Below, one piece after another: positions 42,839 to 50,638 of a stretch of 64,000 bases of DNA. Source of the DNA: Methylorubrum aminovorans (GTDB lineage Bacteria > Pseudomonadota > Alphaproteobacteria > Rhizobiales > Beijerinckiaceae). Location: NCBI RefSeq assembly GCF_022179725.1, contig NZ_BPRC01000001.1:930001-994000 (forward strand). The letters are read 5' to 3'. Below the pieces are notes generated by a model that was not told the DNA's origin, did no database searches, and saw only the letters and a list, made by a program, of their open reading frames with translations. Within the stretch, counting starts at the first letter, position 1. Every line of letters begins with the position of its first letter. The translations under genes were made by a program, and so were the position numbers.

Positions 42839-43757
42839 GCGCGCACGCGGCCGGTGGGCTGGCCTCCTGCCGCTGCTGGGCGTGGACAGCCGCTTCCTGT
42901 CTGGCCGCAAGAACGGCCCCTGTCCGATCTGCGGCGGCAAGACCCGCTTCCGCTTCGATGATCTGGAAGGCCGGGGCACCTGGATCTGCAACAACTGCGG
43001 GGCCGGCGATGGTGCCGACCTCGCGATGAAGGTGCTCGGCATCGACTTCAAGGAACTGGCTGAGCGGGTAGCCCCTCTGATCGGCGACGTTGAGCCTACA
43101 GCGCCAAAGAAGCCTCGGCCCGAGGCAGACACCCGGAAGGGCCTGAACGCCCTCTGGCGGGCCTCCAGAGCCGTTGAGCGAGGCGACCCGGTTTCCCGCT
43201 ACCTCGCCGCTCGGGTTGGCCTCGTCAACGTGCCCGACTGCCTGCGGACGGTGGAGCGCCTGCGGTATCAGGACGACAAGCCGTCGTTCCACCCCGGCAT
43301 GATCGCCAAGGTGGCCGCATTGGACGGGAGCGGGGTTCAGATCCACCGCACGTTCCTGACGACGGACGGACGCAAGGCGGACGTGGAAGCGCCCCGCCGT
43401 ATGATGCCCGGCCCGATCCCTGACGGCGCGGCGGTGCGCCTGTTCCCGCCCGGCGCCGTGCTCGGCATCGCGGAGGGTATCGAGACAGCGTTCGCCGCCG
43501 CGTCGCTGTTCGGCGTGCCCGTGTGGGCCGCCCTCAATTCCGTGATGCTCGTGAAGTGGGAGCCGCCACCCGGTGTCGAGGAGGTCGTGATCTTCGGCGA
43601 TGCGGACGAGAAGTTCGCCGGGCAGGCTGCGGCCTACACGCTGGCGAAGCGACTGCAACGCCCGTTGTTTACGGGCCGGGTGCGCGTCGAGATCCCCGAA
43701 ACCCTCGGCTCGGATTGGTGCGACGTGTTCAACGCTGGACGGAGGCAGGCCGCATGA
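42819..43757 (+). CDS. Phage primase/helicase, zinc + TOPRIM domains
   Basis: 312 aa. N-terminal zinc-finger of the T7/P4 primase type (CPICGGKTRFRFDD, GTWICNNCGAGDGADLAMKV), then a TOPRIM-like part (VLGIAEGIETAFAAASLFG, VVIFGDADEKFAGQAAA with the acidic residues). It has no helicase domain of its own; the DEAH protein upstream may fill that role. It makes RNA primers for replication. Confidence 0.88.
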   Translation: MLPPLSERARGRWAGLLPLLGVDSRFLSGRKNGPCPICGGKTRFRFDDLEGRGTWICNNCGAGDGADLAMKVLGIDFKELAERVAPLIGDVEPTAPKKPRPEADTRKGLNALWRASRAVERGDPVSRYLAARVGLVNVPDCLRTVERLRYQDDKPSFHPGMIAKVAALDGSGVQIHRTFLTTDGRKADVEAPRRMMPGPIPDGAAVRLFPPGAVLGIAEGIETAFAAASLFGVPVWAALNSVMLVKWEPPPGVEEVVIFGDADEKFAGQAAAYTLAKRLQRPLFTGRVRVEIPETLGSDWCDVFNAGRRQAA

Positions 43758-44125
43758 TCTGCCCCAAGTGCAAGTTCGGCACGAGGGTAAAGGACAGCCG
43801 ACCCCACGTGGACGACCCGACCGTGATCAAGCGCCGCCGGGAGTGCGACGGCTGCGGGCACAAGTTCAACACCTTCGAGGGAACGGTTGATCTCGTCCGA
43901 CATCGCGCCAGCGTGCGGGAGCGGCAGGCTCGCTATCGCGAAGCGCTCGGCCCGGAAGAGCGCAGCCGTCGAGCAAAGCGGGACAACACGCGATCTGCGG
44001 CACGGGTTGAAGCAGCAGCCGCAAATCAGCCGGTCGGAAACATCCTTGCCCGCTGGAATGGCGTTGCCGCGCCTCCCGGCTCCGCCTCACCCAACCCGTA
44101 TCCGTACCGTCAGCAGGAGATCTGA
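43754..44125 (+). CDS. NrdR-type zinc-ribbon protein without ATP-cone
   Basis: 123 aa. The N-terminus follows the NrdR zinc ribbon closely: CPKCKFGTRVKDSRPHVDD, then RRRECDGCGHKFNTFE. NrdR's ATP-cone, which senses dATP/ATP, is absent; a basic helical tail follows. It may bind NrdR boxes or phage promoters without nucleotide control. Overlaps the primase gene by 4 bases. Confidence 0.75.
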   Translation: MICPKCKFGTRVKDSRPHVDDPTVIKRRRECDGCGHKFNTFEGTVDLVRHRASVRERQARYREALGPEERSRRAKRDNTRSAARVEAAAANQPVGNILARWNGVAAPPGSASPNPYPYRQQEI

Positions 44126-44126
44126 G

Positions 44127-44546
44127 ATGAACGCGATGCATGGTGATTCCGTAACAGCTTCAGAGCCGGCCAATGCCGATCACGTGGCGCCGGCCGTGGC
44201 CAGTCTGGTCGAAGCCGCCCATGGGGCCAGCCTCGCGGCTGGGTGGTGGCACGACCAGCAGACCGGCGCGCTCTACGATCTGACGCCCGCCATCGTCGCT
44301 CAGAAGCTGATGCTCATCGTCAGCGAGGCGATGGAGGGCCACCGCAAGAGCCTGATGGACGACAAGCTCCCGCATCGGCCGATGATGGAGGTCGAGCTGG
44401 CGGACGCCATGATCCGCATCGCTGACCTTGCCGGGCGCCTCGACTTCGATCTCGGAGGTGCTGTGGCCGAGAAGATGGCGTTCAACCGTGTCCGGCCGGA
44501 CCACAAGCTTGAAGCGCGCTTGGGCGTCGGCGGCAAGGCTTACTGA
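44127..44546 (+). CDS. MazG-like pyrophosphohydrolase (second copy)
   Basis: 139 aa. LIVSEAMEGHRKSLMD (E-x-x-E) and VELADAMIRIADLAG (E-x-x-D), spaced ~22 residues, match the MazG-like fold, ending in the family's EKMAFNRVRPDH block. Different in sequence from the copy at 24786. Starts one base after the NrdR-like gene's stop. Confidence 0.75.
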   Translation: MNAMHGDSVTASEPANADHVAPAVASLVEAAHGASLAAGWWHDQQTGALYDLTPAIVAQKLMLIVSEAMEGHRKSLMDDKLPHRPMMEVELADAMIRIADLAGRLDFDLGGAVAEKMAFNRVRPDHKLEARLGVGGKAY

Positions 44547-44595
44547 TCCTCTCATCCCGCCTCACCTAATCCCTAGCGTTCGGAGGAAAGCCGCC

Positions 44596-44880
44596 ATGGA
44601 CGTGCCGATTGAAGCGATCGACCGGGCGAACCGTCTCACCGAAGAGGAAATTGCCGAGCGGGCAAGCCTCGTTTCGGAAGCCCTGCTCATCTTGCTTGAG
44701 GGTCGCCCGAGCGTCGTCGCGGCCGATGCCTGCCTTCGTGCCGCGGCTGAACTGATCGTCACAGAGCCAGATGACGGCGTGACCGTCGAAGAGGCCGTGT
44801 CGTCTGCGGTGAAGGTGCTGCGCGCCTACGTCGAAGACATCCAGAGCGATCTGGCCGCCTCTCACAGCCATCGCCCGTAG
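44596..44880 (+). CDS. Phage hypothetical protein
   Basis: 94 aa, not recognised; acidic and helical (AIDRANRLTEEEIAERASLV, AVKVLRAYVEDIQSDLA). Strong GGAGGAAAG ribosome site, the same spacing pattern as the next gene. Confidence 0.65.
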   Translation: MDVPIEAIDRANRLTEEEIAERASLVSEALLILLEGRPSVVAADACLRAAAELIVTEPDDGVTVEEAVSSAVKVLRAYVEDIQSDLAASHSHRP

Positions 44881-44898
44881 CGCTCGAAGGAAGCCGCC

Positions 44899-45594
44899 AT
44901 GACCAACAAGGAACGCCAAGCCCTCCGCCGAGCCGCTGCCCGCCAGAAGGCTCAGAAACGGCGCGTGAGGCGCAAAGTGGCCGTCAGCATGCAGTCGGTG
45001 CGGTCAGGGGCCTATTTGGCCGCCAGGGAGCCCCAGGATCGATTTATCGTGGACCCTGATCGGACATGGTACGTTGTTCGCGCGCTTCCGCGCCGTGCAT
45101 CGTGGGCGGCGGAGCAGATTGCGGCGGTGGGTATCCCTGTCTTCGAGGCTCGCGAGGCAGTGCGGCTCGTGTCCGAGATCGGCAAGACGCGGACGGCTCT
45201 GATCCCGGTTCTGCGGCGCCTGCTGTTCGTCGGCGTGCACAACTGGCAGGAGTTGAAGAAGGCCGAGGAGCACCCCGGCGTCTACGACGATCGCACGGGC
45301 TTCGGCTGGCGCGGCACAGTCGATGCGCCCGGCGGTGGTCGCATGGTGATCTCAGCCGCGGAGCTTCAGAATTTCGCCGACTGTATCACTGGCTATGGCG
45401 GGGACATCGAAGAAGCCCGGCGCATCCTGTTCAAGGTCGGCGATGACGTGATTGTCGGTGAAGGCGCTTTTGCTGATCAGGCCGGCGTCGTGCGGCGCGT
45501 GGACGATAGAACGGGCCGTCTGAAGGTCGGCGTTCCTTTCGGCGGCGGCGAGGTGACTGTCGATGTCCATGAACAATCTGTAAAAGCCGCTTGA
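44899..45594 (+). CDS. NusG/RfaH-like transcription factor
   Basis: 231 aa. After a basic 50-residue tail (RRVRRKVAVSMQSVRSG) comes an NGN-like domain: WYVVRALPRRASWAAEQIAA (Trp-Tyr-Val-Val-Arg start), IPVFEAREAVRLV, and RRLLFVGVHNW (the basic-to-FVG step that touches RNA polymerase). A KOW domain ends the protein: FKVGDDVIVGEGAFADQAGV, then VPFGGGEVTVDVHEQSV. It is the last gene before a 537-base leader and the virion operon, the place of an antiterminator (lambda Q). Role inferred; the domain call is firm. Confidence 0.85.
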   Translation: MTNKERQALRRAAARQKAQKRRVRRKVAVSMQSVRSGAYLAAREPQDRFIVDPDRTWYVVRALPRRASWAAEQIAAVGIPVFEAREAVRLVSEIGKTRTALIPVLRRLLFVGVHNWQELKKAEEHPGVYDDRTGFGWRGTVDAPGGGRMVISAAELQNFADCITGYGGDIEEARRILFKVGDDVIVGEGAFADQAGVVRRVDDRTGRLKVGVPFGGGEVTVDVHEQSVKAA

Positions 45595-45618
45595 CTTTCG
45601 CGCGCGGGCGCGTAGTTT
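45591..45618 (+). promoter_or_regulatory. Putative late promoter overlapping the nusG-like stop
   Basis: TTGACT (45591-45596) and TAGTTT (45613-45618) with a 16-base spacer; the TGA of the nusG-like gene lies inside the -35 box. Its position at the head of the gene-free leader makes it the likely start of the virion operon. Confidence 0.6.
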
Positions 45619-46131
45619 CGTCTTCCGTAGACGTTCAGGCCGGTCCTCCGCCCACTGCTACGGGCGAAAGTTGACAACCGAGCGTCCAGCCATCGAGCCG
45701 CCCTCCAAGAGGGTCGCTCGTTCGGCAAGTCCTTGTCATGCGCTGCGCGGGCGCCTCAGCAAGGCTGAATTTCAGAGCTTGGTGCGGTCGCAGGAAGGCT
45801 AGGGCCTGCTCACGACCCAAGGGCTCAGCGCCGGACTTGTCCGGGTCGCTCGGGTTGAGCCAAGCGGACGACAGCGCTCCGCCCGCACCAATCCCCATCC
45901 GCCCAGGCTCCGGTCAGCGTCTCAAGCTGCCAAGCCTTTTTGCACACCGATGCCTGACGGCTTGGGCGGGGCACTTTCGATGCGGGGCCAAGCCGGAGAG
46001 CGGTGTCCGGACGCTGCTCTCACGAGGGCCAGAGCAGGCTTATAGGCCGGGTACGCGGCGCCACCGCGTGAGCCACTAGGGTGACTGGTGAAGACCGGCC
46101 CGCATCGAAGCCCTCTCGCAGGATCGCCGCC
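45619..46131 (+). other. Long structured leader, no gene seen
   Basis: About 510 bases between the promoter and the first small gene of the virion operon. Short frames on both strands have weak coding character. It contains hairpins CCCTC-CAA-GAGGG (45701-45713) and CCGGAC-TT-GTCCGG (45831-45844) and the attenuator-like element at 45905-45965. It resembles a phage late leader that an antiterminator must read through. Confidence 0.6.
45905..45965 (+). terminator. Candidate attenuator: terminator with competing hairpin
   Basis: Terminator form: AGGCT (45905-45909) pairs with AGCCT (45933-45937), inner stem CAGC/GCTG, followed by TTTTT (45937-45941). Alternative form: CCAAGCC (45930-45936) pairs with GGCTTGG (45959-45965), 7 bp, which would use up the terminator's 3' arm. 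A weak stem, so the call is tentative. Confidence 0.45.
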
Positions 46132-46281
46132 ATGCTCCTGACCATCCTGCTCGTGTTGCTCATCCTCGCCGTGTTCGGCGGCGGCAACTTCGGCTGGGGC
46201 GGCGCCTATGCCGGCCACGGCAACATCCTCGGCCTCGTGCTGCTGGTCGTCCTCGTGGTCGTGCTGGTGAGGGGCGTTTGA
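46132..46281 (+). CDS. Small membrane protein (DUF3309-like)
   Basis: 49 aa. Two hydrophobic stretches (LLTILLVLLILAVFGGG and NILGLVLLVVLVVVLVRGV) around a Gly/Trp-rich turn (GNFGWGGAYAGHG), the layout of DUF3309 proteins. The ATG at 46132 follows AGGATCGCCGCC. First gene of the late transcript; a holin-like role is only a possibility. Confidence 0.65.
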   Translation: MLLTILLVLLILAVFGGGNFGWGGAYAGHGNILGLVLLVVLVVVLVRGV

Positions 46282-46499
46282 TGGGCCGTTTTGTCGTGGA
46301 GCGTCGCTCGCTCATCGCGTCATTCTCGCCGGGCCTTGCGGATCAGTACCGCCATCCGAACGGCACGCTCATGACGGTTCGCCGAGCGGTGATCTGGCGA
46401 AAGGATGCCGATGCTGCGGCTTGGGCGAGCGAAAACGGTTACGCGCCGCTCGGCTTGAAGCTGTCGCTCTGGGCCGAACAGGGCTGCTGGCCTGCATGA
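46281..46499 (+). CDS. Phage hypothetical protein
   Basis: 72 aa, not recognised (RRSLIASFSPGLADQYRHPN, AAAWASENGYAPLGLK). ATG overlaps the previous stop by one base (TGATG). Confidence 0.6.
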   Translation: MGRFVVERRSLIASFSPGLADQYRHPNGTLMTVRRAVIWRKDADAAAWASENGYAPLGLKLSLWAEQGCWPA

Positions 46500-46627
46500 C
46501 CGAAGCCGACCGCCGCCTCACCTCCCGCATCGCTCGCGACCACGGCCTCACGGAACAAGCTCTCATTAAGGCCGCGAGAGAGCAGAAGCGGAAGCCGAAG
46601 GGCGATCGACACAGCGTTGGAGAATGA
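46496..46627 (+). CDS. Small phage protein (43 aa)
   Basis: MTEADRRLTSRIARDHGLTE then a Lys/Arg tail; possibly a small HTH. Overlaps both neighbours by ATGA. Confidence 0.55.
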   Translation: MTEADRRLTSRIARDHGLTEQALIKAAREQKRKPKGDRHSVGE

Positions 46628-46938
46628 CCATGCAGAGCATCGCACTGATTGGCCCGGCTCGGCGCTCAAGCGGCGGCATCCACTCGCTCTATGTCAAGCC
46701 GTTCGTCGCTTATGATCCGATGCAGCGCAAGCTCCGGCTCGGCCGCATCATCTGGGAGCGAGGTGAGTGGGGCATGAAGACGCCTGACGGCAAGTGCATC
46801 CCGTACAGCTTCATGCTGACGCTGGCGCTTCGCCCAGCGCTGTTCTCGTTCCGCCGCGAGTACGATCAGACCCGCGTCACCGTGCTCGGCGTGTCGGTGA
46901 ACTACCATCATTCAGCCGGCGGCCGGTTCGCGCCCTGA
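46624..46938 (+). CDS. Phage hypothetical protein
   Basis: 104 aa, not recognised. Beta-rich (YVKPFVAYDPMQRKLRLGRI, YDQTRVTVLGVSVNYHH). Coupled to the previous gene by ATGA. Confidence 0.6.
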   Translation: MTMQSIALIGPARRSSGGIHSLYVKPFVAYDPMQRKLRLGRIIWERGEWGMKTPDGKCIPYSFMLTLALRPALFSFRREYDQTRVTVLGVSVNYHHSAGGRFAP

Positions 46939-46976
46939 TTTGCCGAAGGGCGATCGCATGGCGGTGGGGGAGTGAG

Positions 46977-47303
46977 ATGATGCTGCGCCGCTGGTTCGCG
47001 AAGCTCCTGTTCCCGCAGATATTTGAAGACGCACGGGATGCTCAGGATCGCCTCTGCTACGTGCACCTCCGCCTGAGCGAGCTGGATCAATGGTGTGGGT
47101 ACGGCTTCCCTGAGATCCAGGCCGCTGTCGAATGGGTGCGGAAGTCGGAGCGCGTCCACTTCATGGCGCTCGATGAATACGACGCGGCGGTTGCCGAAGC
47201 GCGAGAGACAGGCAATTGGGCGCCGCTCATGGCTGGCAACATCGACAAGTTCCGCGACGAGATCACCGACCGGTTCGACCGTCGCCCTGAGCGAGTTGCC
47301 TGA
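46977..47303 (+). CDS. Phage hypothetical protein
   Basis: 108 aa, not recognised. Helical (LCYVHLRLSELDQWCGYGFP, ALDEYDAAVAEARETGNW). GGGGGAGTGAG ribosome site before two consecutive ATGs; the first is used. Confidence 0.6.
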   Translation: MMLRRWFAKLLFPQIFEDARDAQDRLCYVHLRLSELDQWCGYGFPEIQAAVEWVRKSERVHFMALDEYDAAVAEARETGNWAPLMAGNIDKFRDEITDRFDRRPERVA

Positions 47304-47304
47304 C

Positions 47305-47565
47305 ATGCTCTCCTCTGGCCTCGTCTCCGGCCTCGCCTCCATCGCCAGCCAGTTTGACGATTGCCCTCATGCTCGGGGCGCTGTCGCGTTCGGGAGGATG
47401 GTGAGGGAGAGTGGCGGCTTCATCTCTCGCAAGCCATTCGACCCGGTGCTTGAGGCCATCGCTTATCAAGCCGAAGTCGCCGACCGCTTCTCCTTCGGCT
47501 CGGCCATCAACCGTCACGCTCAACTCGCCGTCTCGGCGGGATACCGTTCTGCCGATAGGCGCTGA
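47305..47565 (+). CDS. Phage hypothetical protein
   Basis: 86 aa, not recognised (LSSGLVSGLASIASQFDDCP, YQAEVADRFSFGSAINRHAQ). Starts one base after the previous stop. Confidence 0.55.
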   Translation: MLSSGLVSGLASIASQFDDCPHARGAVAFGRMVRESGGFISRKPFDPVLEAIAYQAEVADRFSFGSAINRHAQLAVSAGYRSADRR

Positions 47566-47628
47566 GACACAGACTTCCGCACAGGGCGGATAGGCGGCTG
47601 CGGCCGTCGCTTTCACCTGGAGACGATA

Positions 47629-47958
47629 ATGGACAACCCTGAGCCGGCCTACACGCTCGTTGAGTATCGAGTTCGCCCCGTCACGCGCTTCATCGTCACT
47701 CGGTACGAGGAAGATAAGCATGGAAGCAGTAGTGAGCCCAAGGGCGAGTTCGACAACGAGGGCAACGCCTACGGCGTCGCGTATGCGCTTTGCAGTTACG
47801 AGCACGGAAAGCTCGGATGGCCGCTAGACGATACCCGGATCAAGTATCCGGTTCAGCTCTCGGCGTCGGCGCCGACTCTGGCCGAGAAGAATGAGGCCAC
47901 CGAACGCGCTCTGGGGCTGCGGCGGGGCCTTCAAGGACCGAAGAAGCGGTTCACCTAG
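47629..47958 (+). CDS. Phage hypothetical protein
   Basis: 109 aa, not recognised. Beta-rich start (YTLVEYRVRPVTRFIVTRYE), then a polar segment. Weak ribosome site (GGAGACGATA). Confidence 0.6.
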   Translation: MDNPEPAYTLVEYRVRPVTRFIVTRYEEDKHGSSSEPKGEFDNEGNAYGVAYALCSYEHGKLGWPLDDTRIKYPVQLSASAPTLAEKNEATERALGLRRGLQGPKKRFT

Positions 47959-47967
47959 GAGATCCCC

Positions 47968-48195
47968 ATGGACCCCGTGATGCTGCGCAACCAAGCGCTC
48001 AACATGGCGATGATGCGCGCCAAGAAGTCCGACAGCCTGGACGACATCAAGAAGGCTGCGGAAGGTCTCATCGAGTGGATGGAGGCCGATGGCACCGGCT
48101 CGGATGCCTCGAAGCCTGCCGAACCCACCAACCAGCCCTCCACCACCCACGAGAGCCAAGCCGCTGTCGAGGGGCAGGAGCCGAAGGGCGAGTGA
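47968..48195 (+). CDS. Phage hypothetical protein
   Basis: 75 aa. Helical first half (RNQALNMAMMRAKKSDSLDD, KKAAEGLIEWMEADG) and a Ser/Thr/Glu-rich tail. AGGAGATCCCC before the ATG. Just upstream of terminase. Confidence 0.6.
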   Translation: MDPVMLRNQALNMAMMRAKKSDSLDDIKKAAEGLIEWMEADGTGSDASKPAEPTNQPSTTHESQAAVEGQEPKGE

Positions 48196-48201
48196 GGCAA
48201 G

Positions 48202-48774
48202 GTGCCAGTTCTCTCCAACCCGAGGCATGAGCGGTTTGCTCAAGAGCTAGCGAAGGGTAAGAGCGCGTCCGCTGCCTATGCCGCCGCAGGGTACGAAGGC
48301 GATCGCCACAACGCCTCTCGGCTGGCAACAAATGACAACATTGCCGATCGTGTCGAGGAGCTGCTTGAGGCCGGCGCCAAGCGCGCGGAAGTGACGATTG
48401 AGATGGTCGTGCGCGAGTACAAGCGCATCGCCTTCTCCGACATCCGCCGGGCTGTGAACTGGCACGCTCTGACGACCGAGACCAACGAGGAAGACGAAGA
48501 CGGCATCCCGAAGACGCAGACCGTCAACGAGGTTGCCTTGGTCGGTAGCGACGAGATCGACCGCGACACCGCCCGCGCCATCGCCGAGATCAGCCAGACC
48601 AAGGAAGGCGCGCTGAAGGTCAAGTTCCACGACAAGAAGGGCGCGCTTGATAGCATCGCGCGTCATCTCGGCATGTTCGTGGACCGCTCCGAGATCACGC
48701 AGACTGTTCGTGAAATCACCGATGAGCCTGTCAGCGCAGACCAGTGGGCCGAGCGGCACGTCACGGAGCACTAG
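48202..48774 (+). CDS. Terminase small subunit
   Basis: 190 aa. Terminase_2-type DNA-recognition half: HERFAQELAKGKSASAAYAA, then EVTIEMVVREYKRIAFSDIR and a C-terminal helical region ending WAERHVTEH. It selects phage DNA for packaging with the large subunit, whose start it overlaps by 53 bases. GTG start at 48202. Confidence 0.9.
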   Translation: MPVLSNPRHERFAQELAKGKSASAAYAAAGYEGDRHNASRLATNDNIADRVEELLEAGAKRAEVTIEMVVREYKRIAFSDIRRAVNWHALTTETNEEDEDGIPKTQTVNEVALVGSDEIDRDTARAIAEISQTKEGALKVKFHDKKGALDSIARHLGMFVDRSEITQTVREITDEPVSADQWAERHVTEH

Positions 48775-50245
48775 CCCCGTCGAGTACGTCTGGAGGCCAC
48801 AGGCTGGCCCTCAGAAGGCGTTGGTGGATTGCCCCTTGCCGGAGATCTTCTTCGGTGGCGCCCGCGGCGGTGGAAAGACGGACGGTGTTCTCGGCAAGTG
48901 GGCTCTGAAGGAGCGGCGCTACGGCGCGCACTTCAACGCCCGCATGTTCCGCAAGGCGACGACCACCTCCGAGGACGCAATCGAGCGCGCCAAGGAGATC
49001 TTCGTCCCGCTCGGCGCCAAGTTCAACGAGTCCAAGCTGACGTTCCGCATGCCGCATGGTGGCCGCGTGGCGTTCGGCTATCTCGACGGCGAGAAGGACG
49101 CCGAGGCCCAACAGGGCAAGAACCTCACCGACGTGTGGATTGAGGAAGCGGGCCAGTACGCGCAGCCGACAGCGATCGACAAGCTGTTCGGCGCGCTCCG
49201 ATCCTCGCACGGCGTGCCGGTGCAGATGATCCTCACCGCCAACCCTGGCGGCGCTGGCCAAGGCTGGATCAGAGAGCGCTACAAGCTAGTCCCGTTCCCG
49301 ATGGGGCCGAAGCTCGTTGAGCGCGTCTTGCCTGACGGCTCGGTGCACAAGATGGCCGTGATCCCGTCCCGGCTGTCGGACAATCGCATCCTGATCGACA
49401 GCGACCCGCTCTACGCCTCGCGCTTGCAGCTCACGGGCGGCGCCAAACTCGTCAAGGCGTGGCTCGGCGGCGATTGGTCGAGTGTCGAGGGCGCGTTCTT
49501 CGATGAATGGGATGAGGCGAAGCATGTCGTTGCGCCGTTTGCGATCCCGTCTGACTGGCTCCGTTTCCGCTCTATGGACTGGGGTAGCGCCAAGCCTTTC
49601 AGCGTCGGATGGTGGGTCATCGCCGGCGATGACACGAGAATACCTCGACTGGATGGTGTGGAAGGAACTCGCACGATCCCCCGAGGCGCAATGGTGCGCT
49701 ATCGCGAGTGGTATGGCTGTAAGCCCGGTCAGGCCAACGCCGGGCTCAAGCTCACGGCAGAGCAGGTTGCCGATGGCATCGCGAGCCGGGAAGCAAACGA
49801 GCGTATCGCTTATGGCGTCCTCGACCCTGCGGCCTTCGCCGAGGATGGCGGGCCTTCGATCGCTCAACGGATGCAGCGGTGGAGTGATCCTGGCCGCGGT
49901 CTGAAGGGGCCAGCGTTCCGAGAGGCCGACAACAAGCGCGTGCCGCGAGCCGGTGCAATGGGCGGTTGGGACGCGATGCGCCAACGCCTCATCGGCGAGG
50001 CCGAGCGCCCTATGCTCTACGTGTTCTCGACCTGCCGCGACTTCATCCGCACCGTGCCGATGATCCAGCACGATACGAGCCGGCCGGAAGACCTCGACAC
50101 GGACGCCGAGGATCACGTCGCGGACGAGGCTCGATACGGCTGCATGAGCCGCCCTTGGGTCGCAAAGGCTCCGGCCGCTGCGAAAGCAAAGTCCACCGGC
50201 TACGCGCCAATGGGCGGCGGCTCTGGCCGCTCTTGGAGAACGTGA
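48722..50245 (+). CDS. Terminase large subunit
   Basis: 507 aa packaging motor. ATPase part: Walker A FFGGARGGGKTDG (about 45-53), Walker B LTDVWIEEAGQ (136-145), coupling motif MILTANPGG. Nuclease part: acidic residues in RFRSMDWGSAKPFS, YGVLDPAAF and EDHVADEARYG. Full length for the family. The ATG at 48722 lies inside the small-subunit gene. Confidence 0.95.
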   Translation: MSLSAQTSGPSGTSRSTSPVEYVWRPQAGPQKALVDCPLPEIFFGGARGGGKTDGVLGKWALKERRYGAHFNARMFRKATTTSEDAIERAKEIFVPLGAKFNESKLTFRMPHGGRVAFGYLDGEKDAEAQQGKNLTDVWIEEAGQYAQPTAIDKLFGALRSSHGVPVQMILTANPGGAGQGWIRERYKLVPFPMGPKLVERVLPDGSVHKMAVIPSRLSDNRILIDSDPLYASRLQLTGGAKLVKAWLGGDWSSVEGAFFDEWDEAKHVVAPFAIPSDWLRFRSMDWGSAKPFSVGWWVIAGDDTRIPRLDGVEGTRTIPRGAMVRYREWYGCKPGQANAGLKLTAEQVADGIASREANERIAYGVLDPAAFAEDGGPSIAQRMQRWSDPGRGLKGPAFREADNKRVPRAGAMGGWDAMRQRLIGEAERPMLYVFSTCRDFIRTVPMIQHDTSRPEDLDTDAEDHVADEARYGCMSRPWVAKAPAAAKAKSTGYAPMGGGSGRSWRT

Positions 50246-50637
50246 TGCTCTACCGCCTCGCCGTCGCCGCAGCCCTCGGGCTCGCAGCGCTGACCGCTTC
50301 GGCGGATGCACAGACCGCGCAGGTTGTGCCGGACTGCGCGGGCGTTGCGGGCGTCGTTGGCCCTGGCGGCACGCCCCGCCGAGTCGAGCGCTACACCGCC
50401 ACGAGCAACGCAAGCGGCATCGCCACGTACTCATGGACTGCCTGCGCGACTGCGCCCGACGTGGACATCATTCACGGCTGGAATGGCGACCAGATGACTG
50501 GAGGCGGTGTGACAGCTCAGACCAACTCCGGCGCAACCGTGCTCGTGAAGCGCTCCCGCGGCACGCTGCTGCTGACGACCGGCCCCTTTGAGACGGCCCC
50601 CAACACCGCGCTCACCATTCGAGTGATCTGCAACTGA
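50245..50637 (+). CDS. Secreted phage protein of unknown role
   Basis: 130 aa with a clear signal peptide (LYRLAVAAALGLAALTASAD, cut after AQ). The mature part is beta-rich, with two Cys (PDCAGVAGV, SWTACATAP) and a third near the end. It sits between terminase and portal with one-base overlap of stops and starts. Not recognised. A secreted product in this position is unusual. Confidence 0.65.
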   Translation: MLYRLAVAAALGLAALTASADAQTAQVVPDCAGVAGVVGPGGTPRRVERYTATSNASGIATYSWTACATAPDVDIIHGWNGDQMTGGGVTAQTNSGATVLVKRSRGTLLLTTGPFETAPNTALTIRVICN

Positions 50638-50638
50638 T

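Noticed and set aside
45738-46079. Plus-strand frame of 113 codons in the late leader
   Set aside because: Low-complexity composition, no ribosome site, and it spans the hairpins of the leader.
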